The notes beneath the pieces are model-generated. The model saw only the letters and a list, made by a program, of their open reading frames with translations. It made no database searches and had not been told where the DNA came from. Source: Pyruvatibacter sp. HU-CL02332 (lineage in GTDB: Bacteria > Pseudomonadota > Alphaproteobacteria > CGMCC-115125). Taken from it: 64,000 bases of DNA. Made by a program: the position numbers and the translations under genes. The DNA is taken from assembly GCF_040362765.1 (NCBI RefSeq), contig NZ_BAABWK010000001.1, forward strand, positions 558,001 to 622,000, read 5' to 3'. This document shows, piece by piece, positions 16,468 to 24,915 of this stretch (position 1 is its first letter; each line of letters begins with the position of its first letter).

Positions 16468-17328
16468 CTAGTTGCTCAAAAGATTACTGCGCGCCGCAAT
16501 GGCCACCACCTCAACCCGTGAGGACGCTCCCAGCTTCTTCATCAGATTGTTCACATGGAACTTGATGGTCCGCTCACTGATGTTCAGGGCTTTGGCCATC
16601 TCCGGATTCGAGTCGCCACGTCCAAGCAGAGACAGGCACTCCAGTTCGCGTACGGACAATTGCACGTTGGGTACGTTTTCAAGGTCAAACCCGATAAAGT
16701 CATGCACCGCCACCGCAAAGACACGCGCCAGATCAATCAGCTCCTGACGTTGCGCTGAAATGCGCGCTTCATCAGCTTCGCTTTCACCAAGCACAAAGAA
16801 GTAGACCACCTGAATGCGCCCCGGCGTGTGCACCGGAACGAACAGGTCATAACTGAGGTGATAGTGGCTGGTCAGATCCACCAGCTCCTTTTGGTCCCGC
16901 GTGACATTCTCAGGCGTATAGACATCCGCCGTCGTAAACGGCTCCGTCGCCTTGGCGATGGCCGCCACCGCAAGATCAGTGTCGCGATACCCCTTCCACA
17001 GATACAGGGCCTCATAGGGCTTCATGTGGCGTGGCCCGCGGGTGGTAATCAGAAAGTCGCTCGACTGCGGCGACGCCCATGCGTCGCGGCGGCAGGAGAA
17101 ATACAGGAGACCATCAACAGCCATCGACTGGAGAATGGCCTCAAGCACATTCACCGCCTGATTGTAATTCGACAGCGAGCCTACCTGCGCCAGAAATCGC
17201 GCCGCCGGCGGAAGCATGTCACCGGGCACCGCTCCATTGGTTCTGGCAGCAGCTTTGGCCCCTGTCCGTCCTGCGGTCTTTCCGGCTTTTTTAGTTGATG
17301 ACCCGGCCACCTTTTGCCCAGACGCCAT
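16468..17328 (-). CDS. LuxR-family regulator with autoinducer-binding-type domain
   Basis: 286 residues from the ATG at 17328; a TTG at 17334 is less likely. The C-terminal GerE/LuxR helix-turn-helix is typical: 'LSVRELECLSLLGRGDSNPEMAKALNISERTIKFHVNNLMKKLGASSRVEVVA' at about 225-278. The middle matches the autoinducer-binding fold ('WKGYRDTDLAVAAIAKATEPF', 'SYDLFVPVHTPG'), but the usual D-P is D-L and the Trp after 'PF' is Thr, so the pocket is altered. Residues 1-33 form a Lys/Ala/Arg-rich tail not usual in the family. No luxI-type synthase is in the window, so it may be a solo regulator. A lux box lies just downstream, before the giant gene. Confidence 0.88.
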   Translation of the reverse strand: MASGQKVAGSSTKKAGKTAGRTGAKAAARTNGAVPGDMLPPAARFLAQVGSLSNYNQAVNVLEAILQSMAVDGLLYFSCRRDAWASPQSSDFLITTRGPRHMKPYEALYLWKGYRDTDLAVAAIAKATEPFTTADVYTPENVTRDQKELVDLTSHYHLSYDLFVPVHTPGRIQVVYFFVLGESEADEARISAQRQELIDLARVFAVAVHDFIGFDLENVPNVQLSVRELECLSLLGRGDSNPEMAKALNISERTIKFHVNNLMKKLGASSRVEVVAIAARSNLLSN

Positions 17329-17641
17329 GTGCAACGCGTTCCCCTAGCCCAAACACCTGCAAAAGGGCAGAAAACCGCACTCCTCGCAGGGGAAGGACAT
17401 TAGCATTCTCCCCCGCCGACGGCACCTTGAGATTTTGACCATGGGCGCGGCCAATCAATCGAACACAAAACCAGACACCACCGGTATCCAGGAAATCCCA
17501 CCGGATAAAACCGAGTGACCTATCTCAATGAAGACGATCAGTTTTAGGCGCAGCATGCAGGTAAGCGTGGCCTTGGAACGTGTAGTGCGTCCATCGCAGG
17601 CATCAGTACGGCACTCTCAACCCAAACCGGAGGACTGCCCT
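17329..17641. other. Divergent promoter region between luxR-type gene and DUF2267 gene
   Basis: About 310 bases with no credible gene. A partial dyad CTGC-N6-GCAG sits at 17357-17370, 29 bases from the regulator start. Its spacing is two bases short of the lux box at 16397, so it is only a weak autoregulation candidate. A GGAGGA ribosome site at about 17630 belongs to the DUF2267 gene. Confidence 0.5.
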
Positions 17642-18085
17642 ATGACAACCGCAGGATTGAAGGTCTTTGACGAAACGGTTCACCTCACCAACACGTGGTT
17701 GAATGAACTGCAGCGGGATTTGGACCTCGAGAGCAAGCAGCAGGCCTATCACATTCTCCGGGTGGTTTTGCACCACCTGCGCGACATGCTGCCGGTCAAC
17801 AACGCCATTCACCTGTCGGCACAATTGCCCATGCTTGTGCGCGGATTCTATCTGGAGAACTGGCGGCCAGGTGCCAAGACACCCCATCCAAAAACCCGCG
17901 AGGCGTTTTTGGACGCTGTCTCAGAAGACTTCATGCCGGGCCCTGACATCTCCGCCGCCAGTGCGGTCAATGCTGTGTTCTTCCTGCTCTCGCAGCATGT
18001 CACCGAGGGCGAGATCAGGCAGGTCATCGATTGCCTTCCAAAGCCGGTCCAGACGCTCTGGGATTCGGCCCGCCCGGCAGGCTAA
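17642..18085 (+). CDS. DUF2267 family protein
   Basis: 147 residues from the ATG at 17642, preceded by CGGAGGAC; the frame stays open further upstream but without a ribosome site. The pattern 'FdetvhlTn.WLnEl...l...skqqAYhiLRvVLHhLRDmLpvnnAiHLsAQLPmLvRGfYlenWrP' is characteristic of DUF2267, a small all-helical repeat domain often encoded next to stress or membrane-protease genes. The function is unknown. It ends 41 bases before the site-2 protease gene, so the two probably form an operon. The protein should be cytoplasmic. Confidence 0.85.
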   Translation: MTTAGLKVFDETVHLTNTWLNELQRDLDLESKQQAYHILRVVLHHLRDMLPVNNAIHLSAQLPMLVRGFYLENWRPGAKTPHPKTREAFLDAVSEDFMPGPDISAASAVNAVFFLLSQHVTEGEIRQVIDCLPKPVQTLWDSARPAG

Positions 18086-18126
18086 CCGCGCCTGCGCGCA
18101 ACAAACCGCTTGATGGAGGCACGCAC

Positions 18127-19257
18127 ATGCTCGGTGGAAACCTGAAACTCACGACTGTCTTTGGCATCGAGATCAAAGTGAATGTGAGCTGGGTATTCAT
18201 TGCAGCGCTGCTCTCGTGGGCCTTGGCAAAGGGTTACTTTCCCGTTCTCCACGAGGGGCTGCAGCAGATCGACTACTGGTCAATGAGCATCATTGCCGTG
18301 CTTGGACTGTTTGCCTCCATCCTTCTTCATGAACTTGCACATTCCATCGTTGCCCGCGCGTTCGGCCTGGAAATCAAAAGCATTACCCTCTGGCTCCTCG
18401 GCGGCATGGCAGAGATGCGCGATGAGCCGCCCACCCCCAAGGCTGAATTTCTGATGGCGATCGCCGGCCCCGCCGCAAGCATCTCGCTCGCGGGCCTGTT
18501 TTATCTCACTGGGGTAGCACTGGGATCTGGCGGTTCGGCAGCCTTGATCGGCCTCGTCGCCAGTTATCTGGCAAAGCTCAATCTTGTCCTGGCGATCTTC
18601 AATCTCGCCCCCGCTTTCCCGCTCGATGGCGGCAGGGTGGCCCGGGCCGCCATATGGTCGGCAACCGGCAACTATCAGCGCGCAACAGATATCGCATCGA
18701 TTATGGGATCGATCTTTGGACTGGGCCTCATTGCATTGGGCCTGATTTCCCTACTCACCGGCATGGGGTTGAGCAGCCTTTGGCTGGTCATTCTCGGCCT
18801 CTTCATCCGCTTTGCCGCAGATGCGTCCCGCGCGCAGGCTCAGGCAAAACACACACTCGCCGGCGAACGGGTCTCCGACATCATGACGGCCAACCCCATT
18901 TGCGTGTCACCGGACATACCCGTGGCTCATCTAATTGAGCACTACATGTACAAATATCCCTTCGAGTTCTTTCCGGTGGTCGATAACGGCCAGCTTGTTG
19001 GAAGCGTGAGCCTGCATGAGGTCAAGCGTGTTCCACCTGGGGAGCGCGGCGCCATCCCTGTCCATCAGATCACTCGCCCACTCACCGACGACCACACAAT
19101 CGGCATCGACGCGAGTGCTGCACAAGCGCTCGCCCAGATGCAGGCGACCGGGCAGAGCCTGCTCATGGTCACCCGCGGCCAAGCAATTGTCGGCGTCATC
19201 GCCATGCGCGACATCCTGAGACTGGTGACCCTCAAGACCACGCTCGCCAATAGCTGA
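18127..19257 (+). CDS. Site-2 protease family (M50) metalloprotease with CBS domains
   Basis: 376 residues from the ATG at 18127, eight bases after GGAGG. Transmembrane segments flank the zinc motif H-E-L-A-H (68-72) and a second metal-ligand motif 'NLAPAFPLDGGRV' at about 165-180, which together define the S2P active site inside the membrane. The C-terminal part (~245-376) contains a pair of CBS-type modules ('VSDIMTANPICVSPDIPVAHLIEHYM', 'FFPVVDNGQLVGSVSLHEV', 'LLMVTRGQAIVGVIAMRDILRLV'), which usually bind adenine nucleotides. This SpoIVFB-like class cleaves membrane-bound substrates; the substrate is unknown. It likely forms an operon with the DUF2267 gene. Confidence 0.88.
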   Translation: MLGGNLKLTTVFGIEIKVNVSWVFIAALLSWALAKGYFPVLHEGLQQIDYWSMSIIAVLGLFASILLHELAHSIVARAFGLEIKSITLWLLGGMAEMRDEPPTPKAEFLMAIAGPAASISLAGLFYLTGVALGSGGSAALIGLVASYLAKLNLVLAIFNLAPAFPLDGGRVARAAIWSATGNYQRATDIASIMGSIFGLGLIALGLISLLTGMGLSSLWLVILGLFIRFAADASRAQAQAKHTLAGERVSDIMTANPICVSPDIPVAHLIEHYMYKYPFEFFPVVDNGQLVGSVSLHEVKRVPPGERGAIPVHQITRPLTDDHTIGIDASAAQALAQMQATGQSLLMVTRGQAIVGVIAMRDILRLVTLKTTLANS

Positions 19258-19459
19258 TCCCGCCATCTGGCCCGGTTTTGGGCGCAAAAGTTAAGAAGTG
19301 CACCGCCCCCGCAGCGGCGGGCTTTTCACAACACCATCGCGTAGAAATCTCACTCTCCATCGCAAGCCAGCATGTCGGTACGGAAATTCCTCGACACGAC
19401 GCAATGCCATGTTAGCGTCCGCCCAACTTTGCAATTCAATCAACCTAATGAGGTCCATC

Positions 19460-20599
19460 ATGTCTTTGCCCGAAACCTACCTTCAGATGCTGTCCACCCT
19501 CACCGAGGATGGCGAACTCCGCATGGAACTGGTCGAGCAGAAAATGCCGACGCCAAAACCCGGTCAGGTCATCATCAAGGTGGAAGCCACCCCGGTGAAC
19601 CCGTCTGACCTTGGTGTCATGTTCGGCATGGCGGACGCAGCCGCATCCACAACATCCGGCTCCGGTGCCACAACCAAACTGTCAGCCCCTGTCTCGTCCC
19701 AGGGCATGCGCGTCATGAAGGCCCGCATCGGCCAGCCGCTCCCCGTCGGCAATGAAGGCGCCGGCACGGTTGTGGCTGCAGGCGACGACAAGGAAGCACA
19801 GGCTTTGATGGGCAAGACCGTGGCAGCCATGGGCGGCGGCATGTACGGCCAGTACCGCTGCGTTGATGCCATCATGTGCATGCCGCTTCTGGATGGCGAC
19901 ACGGCCAAGGATGGTGCGTCCAGCTTCGTGAACCCGCTCACCGCTCTTTGCATGGTTGAGAACATGCGCATGGACGGCCACACGGCCCTGGTCCACACAG
20001 CAGCCGCGTCAAACCTCGGCCAGATGCTCAACCGCATCTGTCAGGCAGATGGTGTTGAACTTGTGAACATCGTCCGCAAGAAAGAACAGGCCGACATTCT
20101 CAAGGCCATGGGTGCGAAATACATCGTCGACAGCAGCAGCGACAATTTCCTCGCTGAGCTGACGGACGCCGTTCACGCAACCGGCGCAACGCTTGCCTTT
20201 GACGCAACAGGCGGCGGCACCCTCGCCTCCACCATTCTCAGCGCCATGGAAGGGGCAGCCGCCCGCACACCAGGTGCCTACAGCATCTATGGCTCGGTCG
20301 CCCACAAGCAGGTCTTCCTCTATGGCGGCCTCGACACGTCCCCCACCACCCTGACACGCGGCTACGGCATGGCCTGGGGCGTGGGTGGCTGGCTGCTGCC
20401 AAACTTCCTTGCCAAGGCAGGTCTTGAAGTTGCGGGCCGCCTGCGCACGCGCGTTGCCAACGAACTCAAGACAACCTTCGCCAGCAACTACACCGACGAA
20501 ATTTCTCTGGCTGAAGCCCTGCAGGCAGATGTCGTCGGCCGCTATCAGGCAAAGACAACAGGTGAGAAGTTCCTCATCTGCCCCCAGAAAGACATCTAG
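19460..20599 (+). CDS. Zinc-binding-dehydrogenase/quinone-oxidoreductase-like (MDR) protein
   Basis: 379 residues from the ATG at 19460 (GAGG eight bases upstream). The MDR GroES-like N-terminal domain is visible in 'MPTPKPGQVIIKVEATPVNPSDLGVMFG', with a later 'PLPVGNEGAGTVVAAGD'. The Rossmann part has 'HTAAASNLGQMLNRICQADGVELVNIVRKKEQADILKAMGAKYIVDS' and 'LAFDATGGG'. The catalytic-zinc cysteine of alcohol dehydrogenases is not evident, so this is closer to zinc-independent quinone or enoyl reductases. NAD(P)H is the expected cofactor. It stands alone: a 200-base gap lies upstream and a strong terminator downstream. Confidence 0.8.
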   Translation: MSLPETYLQMLSTLTEDGELRMELVEQKMPTPKPGQVIIKVEATPVNPSDLGVMFGMADAAASTTSGSGATTKLSAPVSSQGMRVMKARIGQPLPVGNEGAGTVVAAGDDKEAQALMGKTVAAMGGGMYGQYRCVDAIMCMPLLDGDTAKDGASSFVNPLTALCMVENMRMDGHTALVHTAAASNLGQMLNRICQADGVELVNIVRKKEQADILKAMGAKYIVDSSSDNFLAELTDAVHATGATLAFDATGGGTLASTILSAMEGAAARTPGAYSIYGSVAHKQVFLYGGLDTSPTTLTRGYGMAWGVGGWLLPNFLAKAGLEVAGRLRTRVANELKTTFASNYTDEISLAEALQADVVGRYQAKTTGEKFLICPQKDI

Positions 20600-20627
20600 G
20601 AAGCAAAGCTTCCTCGACACAAAAGAA

Positions 20628-20659
20628 GGCCCGCACCGACATACGGTGCGGGCCTTTTT
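20628..20659 (+). terminator. Rho-independent terminator after the MDR oxidoreductase gene
   Basis: A perfect 11-bp stem GGCCCGCACCG / CGGTGCGGGCC with the loop ACATA is followed directly by TTTTT. It lies 28 bases after the stop codon. Confidence 0.92.
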
Positions 20660-20863
20660 CTTTGGACGCCAACACTTGGCAAAGGTCTGGAATGACCCGC
20701 GCCGCAATGTGCGCCATCTCACCCGTGTGTCACCGCGACATGCAACGGAAGCATGCCGCTACGGAAAATCTGCCGCCGCCATATCCACTGGCATAGGCAC
20801 ACGCCCCGACCTATATTTTTGGACAGTTCAGTATCCAAAACGCCAGGGCGGACCAGACACATC

Positions 20864-22231
20864 ATGCGACTTGTCAGCGACGACATCCTCACCGACAGCA
20901 ACCGGCAACGCCCTACTTTTGATGCGGTCTATCCAGAGCTCAAGGAATTTGAGCTGTGGAACCCCGCGTCCTGGACCCAGGGCCACCCCCACGACTTCTA
21001 CAGGAACATGCGTGAGAGCGCGCCGGTCATGTGGTCCGAGCTGCGCAAGGGCGGTGACGGGTTCTGGTCTGTCAGCCGCTACGACGATCTCAAGGCCGTT
21101 GAGCTGGCCCCCACGGTGTTTTCCTCAGAGCGCGGCAGCATCAATCTCGGCGTTGCGCCCAAGGACAAATGGAAACCTGAAAAGCTCGTCTCCGCTGCCT
21201 TGAACGCGCTCATCAACCTTGATGCGCCCCGGCACATGGAAATGCGCATCCAGCAGATGGATTTTTTCGCGCCAGCCTATGTGGCGACCCTGCGCGACAA
21301 AGTCTCTGCAAAGGTCGACGCGCTGCTCGACGACATGGAAAGCAAGGGCCCTGTCGTCGATATGGTGCCGGTGTTCTCTCAGGAACTGCCGCTCTTCACC
21401 CTGTGTGAAATGCTCGGCGTCGACGAAGAAGACCGTCCCAAGATCGCCCACTGGATGCACTATCTGGAACTCGCCAGCCAGTACCTCACCAATCCGTGGC
21501 AGGTCATCATCAAGGAACCGCTGTTCCCGTTCCGCTTCTTCAAGGCCGTGGAAGACATGTTCGCCTATGGGGAAGCCATCATGGCGGACCGCCGCGCCAA
21601 CCCGCGCGAAGATCTGCTGACAGCCATTGCCAAGACCAAACTGTCTGACGAAGAACTGCCGCAGGAATTCCTCGACGGGTCCTGGCTCCTCATCATCTTT
21701 GCCGGCAACGACACCAGCCGCAATTCGCTGTCAGGCACCATTCGCCTGATGACGGAATTCCCCGACCAGCGCCAGATGGTGCTCGATGACACATCGCTCA
21801 TCCCGCGCATGTCACAGGAAGCCCTGCGCATGATTTCGCCCGTGCGCCACATGCGCCGCACAGCCGTTGAAGACACGGAAATCAACGGCCAGCGCATCGG
21901 CAAGGATGAAAAGGTTGTGTTGTGGTACGGCGCCGCCAACCGTGACCCCAGCATGTTCCCGGATCCGGACCGCTTCGACATGATGCGGGACAATGTGGAC
22001 AAGCACCTGGCCTTTGGCCACGGCGTCCACAAATGCCTCGGCAGCCGCATCGCCCAGATGCAGCTGCGCCTGTCCTATGAGCGCATCTTTGACCGGTTCC
22101 CCAACATCACATGGACCGGCCATCAGAAAGTGGCCCCCAACGCGCTGGTGCACGCCATCTCAAGCCTGAAGGTCAATCTGTACGGCCCCGACGGCAAGCG
22201 CCCGACACAGGTGCAGGTGCGCGCGGCCTAG
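20864..22231 (+). CDS. Cytochrome P450
   Basis: 455 residues from the ATG at 20864; the frame extends further upstream without support. The I-helix oxygen-activating motif A-G-N-D-T is at 280-284, E-A-L-R (ExxR) at 319-322, and the haem loop F-G-H-G-V-H-K-C-L-G at 384-393 with Cys391 as haem ligand. There is no membrane anchor, so it is a soluble bacterial-type P450 that needs separate ferredoxin and reductase partners; neither is adjacent. The sequence resembles the class that includes alkane, terpene and steroid side-chain hydroxylases, but the substrate cannot be deduced. Its end overlaps the convergent 22228 gene by 4 bases. Confidence 0.93.
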   Translation: MRLVSDDILTDSNRQRPTFDAVYPELKEFELWNPASWTQGHPHDFYRNMRESAPVMWSELRKGGDGFWSVSRYDDLKAVELAPTVFSSERGSINLGVAPKDKWKPEKLVSAALNALINLDAPRHMEMRIQQMDFFAPAYVATLRDKVSAKVDALLDDMESKGPVVDMVPVFSQELPLFTLCEMLGVDEEDRPKIAHWMHYLELASQYLTNPWQVIIKEPLFPFRFFKAVEDMFAYGEAIMADRRANPREDLLTAIAKTKLSDEELPQEFLDGSWLLIIFAGNDTSRNSLSGTIRLMTEFPDQRQMVLDDTSLIPRMSQEALRMISPVRHMRRTAVEDTEINGQRIGKDEKVVLWYGAANRDPSMFPDPDRFDMMRDNVDKHLAFGHGVHKCLGSRIAQMQLRLSYERIFDRFPNITWTGHQKVAPNALVHAISSLKVNLYGPDGKRPTQVQVRAA

Positions 22232-22815
22232 GCCCGCCCGCCCTCAAGAGCGAACAGCGCTGTCATGTGACCATCGTCCAGCGTCCTGTTGCAGGTGATG
22301 GTGACGTCCGGCTTCGCCATGGCGAGATCATACTCGCCAAATGTCTCGGCAATCCGCTCGACCACATCACACACATGGTCCCTGGGCCGCTGCCCCAACA
22401 ACCATGTGGCGTGGTTGTCCCGTTCGTCATCAGCCCCTTGCTGTGCTGCCGCCAACATGGCTGCCATCGATAACTCATCCGCTGTCATGCGTCCGCATCC
22501 CGGCAAGGCGATGCTGATTGTCCGCCGCCCTTCAAAGCCAAAAATGCGGGCAAGCTGCAAAACATCTGCAAGCGCCTCAGGTCCCCTGTCACCGAAGACC
22601 CGGTCGAACCCCTTGCTGACCGGAGGGCACTGACTATGGCCCGAGGCGCAGGCACGAAACCCCCAGATGGCGATGCCGGTTCCAAGTCCAAGGTCCGGCA
22701 GGAACACGCCCTCGACAAAAGACGTAGAGGCCTCAGAAGCACCCGGACACATCGACAGCGCCTTTCGTATGGGGTTCAGAAATGGGCCCGGAGGAGATAC
22801 GGCGCGGCCAGACAT
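22228..22815 (-). CDS. Conserved hypothetical protein with several cysteines
   Basis: 195 residues from ATG 22815; an internal ATG after residue 21 is possible. The core 'GFRACASGHSQCPPVSKGFDRVFGDRGPEALADVLQ' and 'GRRTISIALPGCGRMTADELSMAAMLAAAQQG' looks like a folded alpha/beta protein. Cysteines near 56, 63, 106, 149 and 175 could bind a metal. I do not recognise the family with confidence. It converges on the P450 gene, overlapping by 4 bases. A Fur-like palindrome (22954-22966) lies about 140 bases before its start, which raises an iron link, but this is inference. Confidence 0.6.
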   Translation of the reverse strand: MSGRAVSPPGPFLNPIRKALSMCPGASEASTSFVEGVFLPDLGLGTGIAIWGFRACASGHSQCPPVSKGFDRVFGDRGPEALADVLQLARIFGFEGRRTISIALPGCGRMTADELSMAAMLAAAQQGADDERDNHATWLLGQRPRDHVCDVVERIAETFGEYDLAMAKPDVTITCNRTLDDGHMTALFALEGGRA

Positions 22816-22953
22816 GCGTTGCGACGCGCTGATATGCCCGGCAGATCGACGGGATCCAAACCATCCGATCTTCGCAGGCCCGTAGGCCCGTTAGCCGCGC
22901 CGCACCTCCCCCGAGGAACGATGCAAAAGCATCTCCTCGCTTATAATGTTATC

Positions 22954-22966
22954 GATAATCATTATC
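22954..22966. promoter_or_regulatory. Fur-box-like palindrome GATAAT-C-ATTATC
   Basis: A perfect 6-1-6 inverted repeat GATAAT-C-ATTATC, in an AT-rich stretch with further ATC/GAT hexamers on both sides, matches the classical 6-1-6 core of Fur sites. It is the only element of note in the 324-base gap (22816-23139) upstream of the unknown gene at 22228-22815. A GTGAGG-ATTC-CCTCAC dyad (23005-23020) in the same gap may be the end of the acyl-CoA dehydrogenase transcript, but it has no T-tract. Confidence 0.45.
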
Positions 22967-23139
22967 AATATCATTCTTAAGATGCGTACACATTGTTTGT
23001 CTCCGTGAGGATTCCCTCACAGACCGTCATCGAACATTGTCGAAATCAGGCCCGCAGACCTTTGTGAGGCAGTGGCCAAATGCAGCGGTCTCCGCATCGC
23101 TTGGACGCGAAGACCTGTCGCAAACAGATAGAGAAATGC

Positions 23140-24360
23140 TCAGCTACCGAAGCGTTCAATCACCATCTTGCCCAGGGTCATCAGATGCACCTGGTCGGGC
23201 CCGTCCGCCTGGCGGCACCAGCGGGCATAATTGTAGTGCTCGGCCATGGGGTAATCTTCCGTCAGGCCGCCCGCCCCGTGCATCTGCATGCAGCGGTCAA
23301 TCACCGTCTGCATCATGATCGGCACCTGGGTCTTGGTGGCGGCAATCAGGTCACGGCTTTCCTGAGCGCCCTTCTCATCCATGGACTGCGCAGTGCGATG
23401 CACCAGCAGCCGCGCCATCTCGATCTCTGAAAATGACTTGGCAATCTCTTCGCGCACGGACTGATGCTTGGCCAGCGGACGCCCGAAGGTCTCACGGTTG
23501 AGAACGCGGTGGCAGGCCAGCTCCAGCGACCGCTGCCCGGCGCCGATCAGCCGCATGCAGTGATGCATCCGTCCCGGCCCAAGGCGACCCTGAGCAATCT
23601 CAAAGCCGCGCCCTTCGCCCAGCAGCACATTGTCCGCAGGCACCCGCACATTCTCGAATACGATTTCAGCGTGCCCTATGGGCGCGTCGTCATACCCAAG
23701 CGTGGACAGCGGGCGCACAAGCGTGATGCCCGGCGTGTCCTTGGGCACCAGCACCTGCGTCTGCTGCTTGTGACGGTTTTCATTGTCCGGATCAGACTTG
23801 CCCATGACGATGAATATCTGCGTGCGCTCATACATGGCATTGGTGATGAACCACTTGCGCCCGTTGAGCAGCCACTCGTCGCCCTCGCGGATGATCGAGA
23901 ACTGGATGTTGGTCGCATCACTCGACGCCACATCCGGTTCCGTCATCGCATAGGACGACCGGATCTCACCGGCGAGCAGCGGCTTCAGCCACTGCTCCTG
24001 CTGCGCCGGCGTCGCATATTTCATGAAGACTTCCATGTTGCCGGTGTCAGGCGCGTTGCAGTTGAACACTTCAGGGGCCCAGATGACCCGCCCCATGATT
24101 TCGGCCAGCGGCGCATACTCGAAATTGCTGATGCCCCCATGCTCCGAATACTGAGAAAATTCAGGCGGCACGAACAGGTTCCACAGCCCTTCCGCCCGCG
24201 CCTTGGCCTTCAACTCATCCATCAGCGGCAAGGCTGCAAACCGGTTGGGCGCTGCCGCCAGCGCCTCCGCATAGGCTTTTTCATTGGGATAGATATGCGC
24301 GTCCATAAACGCGCGCAGCTTGTCCTGAAGAACAAGAGAGGTGTCGCTGTAAGTGTACAT
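23140..24360 (-). CDS. Acyl-CoA dehydrogenase (ACAD10/11-like)
   Basis: 406 residues from ATG 24360; the frame extends to 24447 without support. FAD/substrate signatures are present: 'YAMTEPDVASSDATNI' at about 140-155, 'NGRKWFITNA', and 'GRLGPGRMHHCMRLIGAGQRSLELACHRVLNRETFGRPLAKHQSVREEIAKS'. Near the C-terminus is 'IDRCMQMHGAGGLTEDYPMAEHYNYAR'. The G-R-M-H-H-C-M-R pattern is typical of the ACAD10/11-like bacterial subgroup, which oxidises long or branched acyl-CoAs. The enzyme should be a soluble FAD homotetramer passing electrons to ETF. It is transcribed away from the tRNA gene on the same strand. Confidence 0.92.
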   Translation of the reverse strand: MYTYSDTSLVLQDKLRAFMDAHIYPNEKAYAEALAAAPNRFAALPLMDELKAKARAEGLWNLFVPPEFSQYSEHGGISNFEYAPLAEIMGRVIWAPEVFNCNAPDTGNMEVFMKYATPAQQEQWLKPLLAGEIRSSYAMTEPDVASSDATNIQFSIIREGDEWLLNGRKWFITNAMYERTQIFIVMGKSDPDNENRHKQQTQVLVPKDTPGITLVRPLSTLGYDDAPIGHAEIVFENVRVPADNVLLGEGRGFEIAQGRLGPGRMHHCMRLIGAGQRSLELACHRVLNRETFGRPLAKHQSVREEIAKSFSEIEMARLLVHRTAQSMDEKGAQESRDLIAATKTQVPIMMQTVIDRCMQMHGAGGLTEDYPMAEHYNYARWCRQADGPDQVHLMTLGKMVIERFGS

Positions 24361-24490
24361 AAGGCCTCGGGGGTCATGCTGAATTGCGGATGCCCGCATT
24401 TGCCCTGACCCACGCGAGCCAGTCAATGAGCACACCCACAGGCACATGGCCCCTACTGGAGCCTTGATGGATTATTCGAAGAAGGAGATT

Positions 24491-24567
24491 TGGTAGCGGG
24501 AGAGGGACTTGAACCCCCGACACGCGGATTATGATTCCGCTGCTCTAACCAGCTGAGCTACCCCGCC
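24491..24567 (-). tRNA. tRNA-Met (CAT), elongator type
   Basis: The minus strand folds into a complete cloverleaf of 77 nt including an encoded CCA (24491-24493). Acceptor GGCGGGG pairs with TCCCGCT, the D arm is GCTC/GAGC, and the anticodon stem GCGGA/TCCGC has the loop ATCATAA (anticodon CAT). A T arm with TTCAAGT follows. The acceptor begins with a paired G1, unlike initiator tRNA, and the body matches alphaproteobacterial elongator tRNA-Met. A tRNA-Ile2 (modified CAT) is the less likely alternative. Confidence 0.95.
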
Positions 24568-24915
24568 ACACATTTCTCGCGGGCACCTGTCAAAAACTGC
24601 CGGAAAACCGGTAATTTCAATGGCACAAAGCGCGGGAAAGACGGGCATATAGACGCCGCATCTTCCCGGTGTCAAGCGCCCAGCTGCCAGGCGGCATTTT
24701 AAGGCCATATCCCCAGTGGAATTGCGGATTGAGGCCTCCGGGACACATGCCATGCCCCAAAATTAGGCATATGCAACCGAATATGTGGAAATAATAACCT
24801 TTGGTCGTGTACAAAGTGTGCAGGGTGACGGTTTCATGACCGAATCACTAAGAGGGGACGGCCCATCCACTGAGGCCGAGATAACCAAAACAAACGACTT
24901 GAGGGGACGAAGCAA
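24568..24915. other. Intergenic region between tRNA-Met and the outer-membrane protein gene
   Basis: About 350 bases. It must carry the tRNA promoter (leftward) and the promoter of the barrel gene (rightward). The part before 24916 is AT-rich (24760-24810) and contains a GANTC site (GAATC, about 24841-24845). A GAGGGGAC ribosome site is at 24900-24907. I see no further gene. Confidence 0.5.

Noticed and set aside
17355-17370. Second lux-box-like dyad upstream of the luxR-type gene
   Set aside because: CTGC-N6-GCAG is two bases short of the CT-N12-AG geometry and the flanks do not match; too weak to list as a site.
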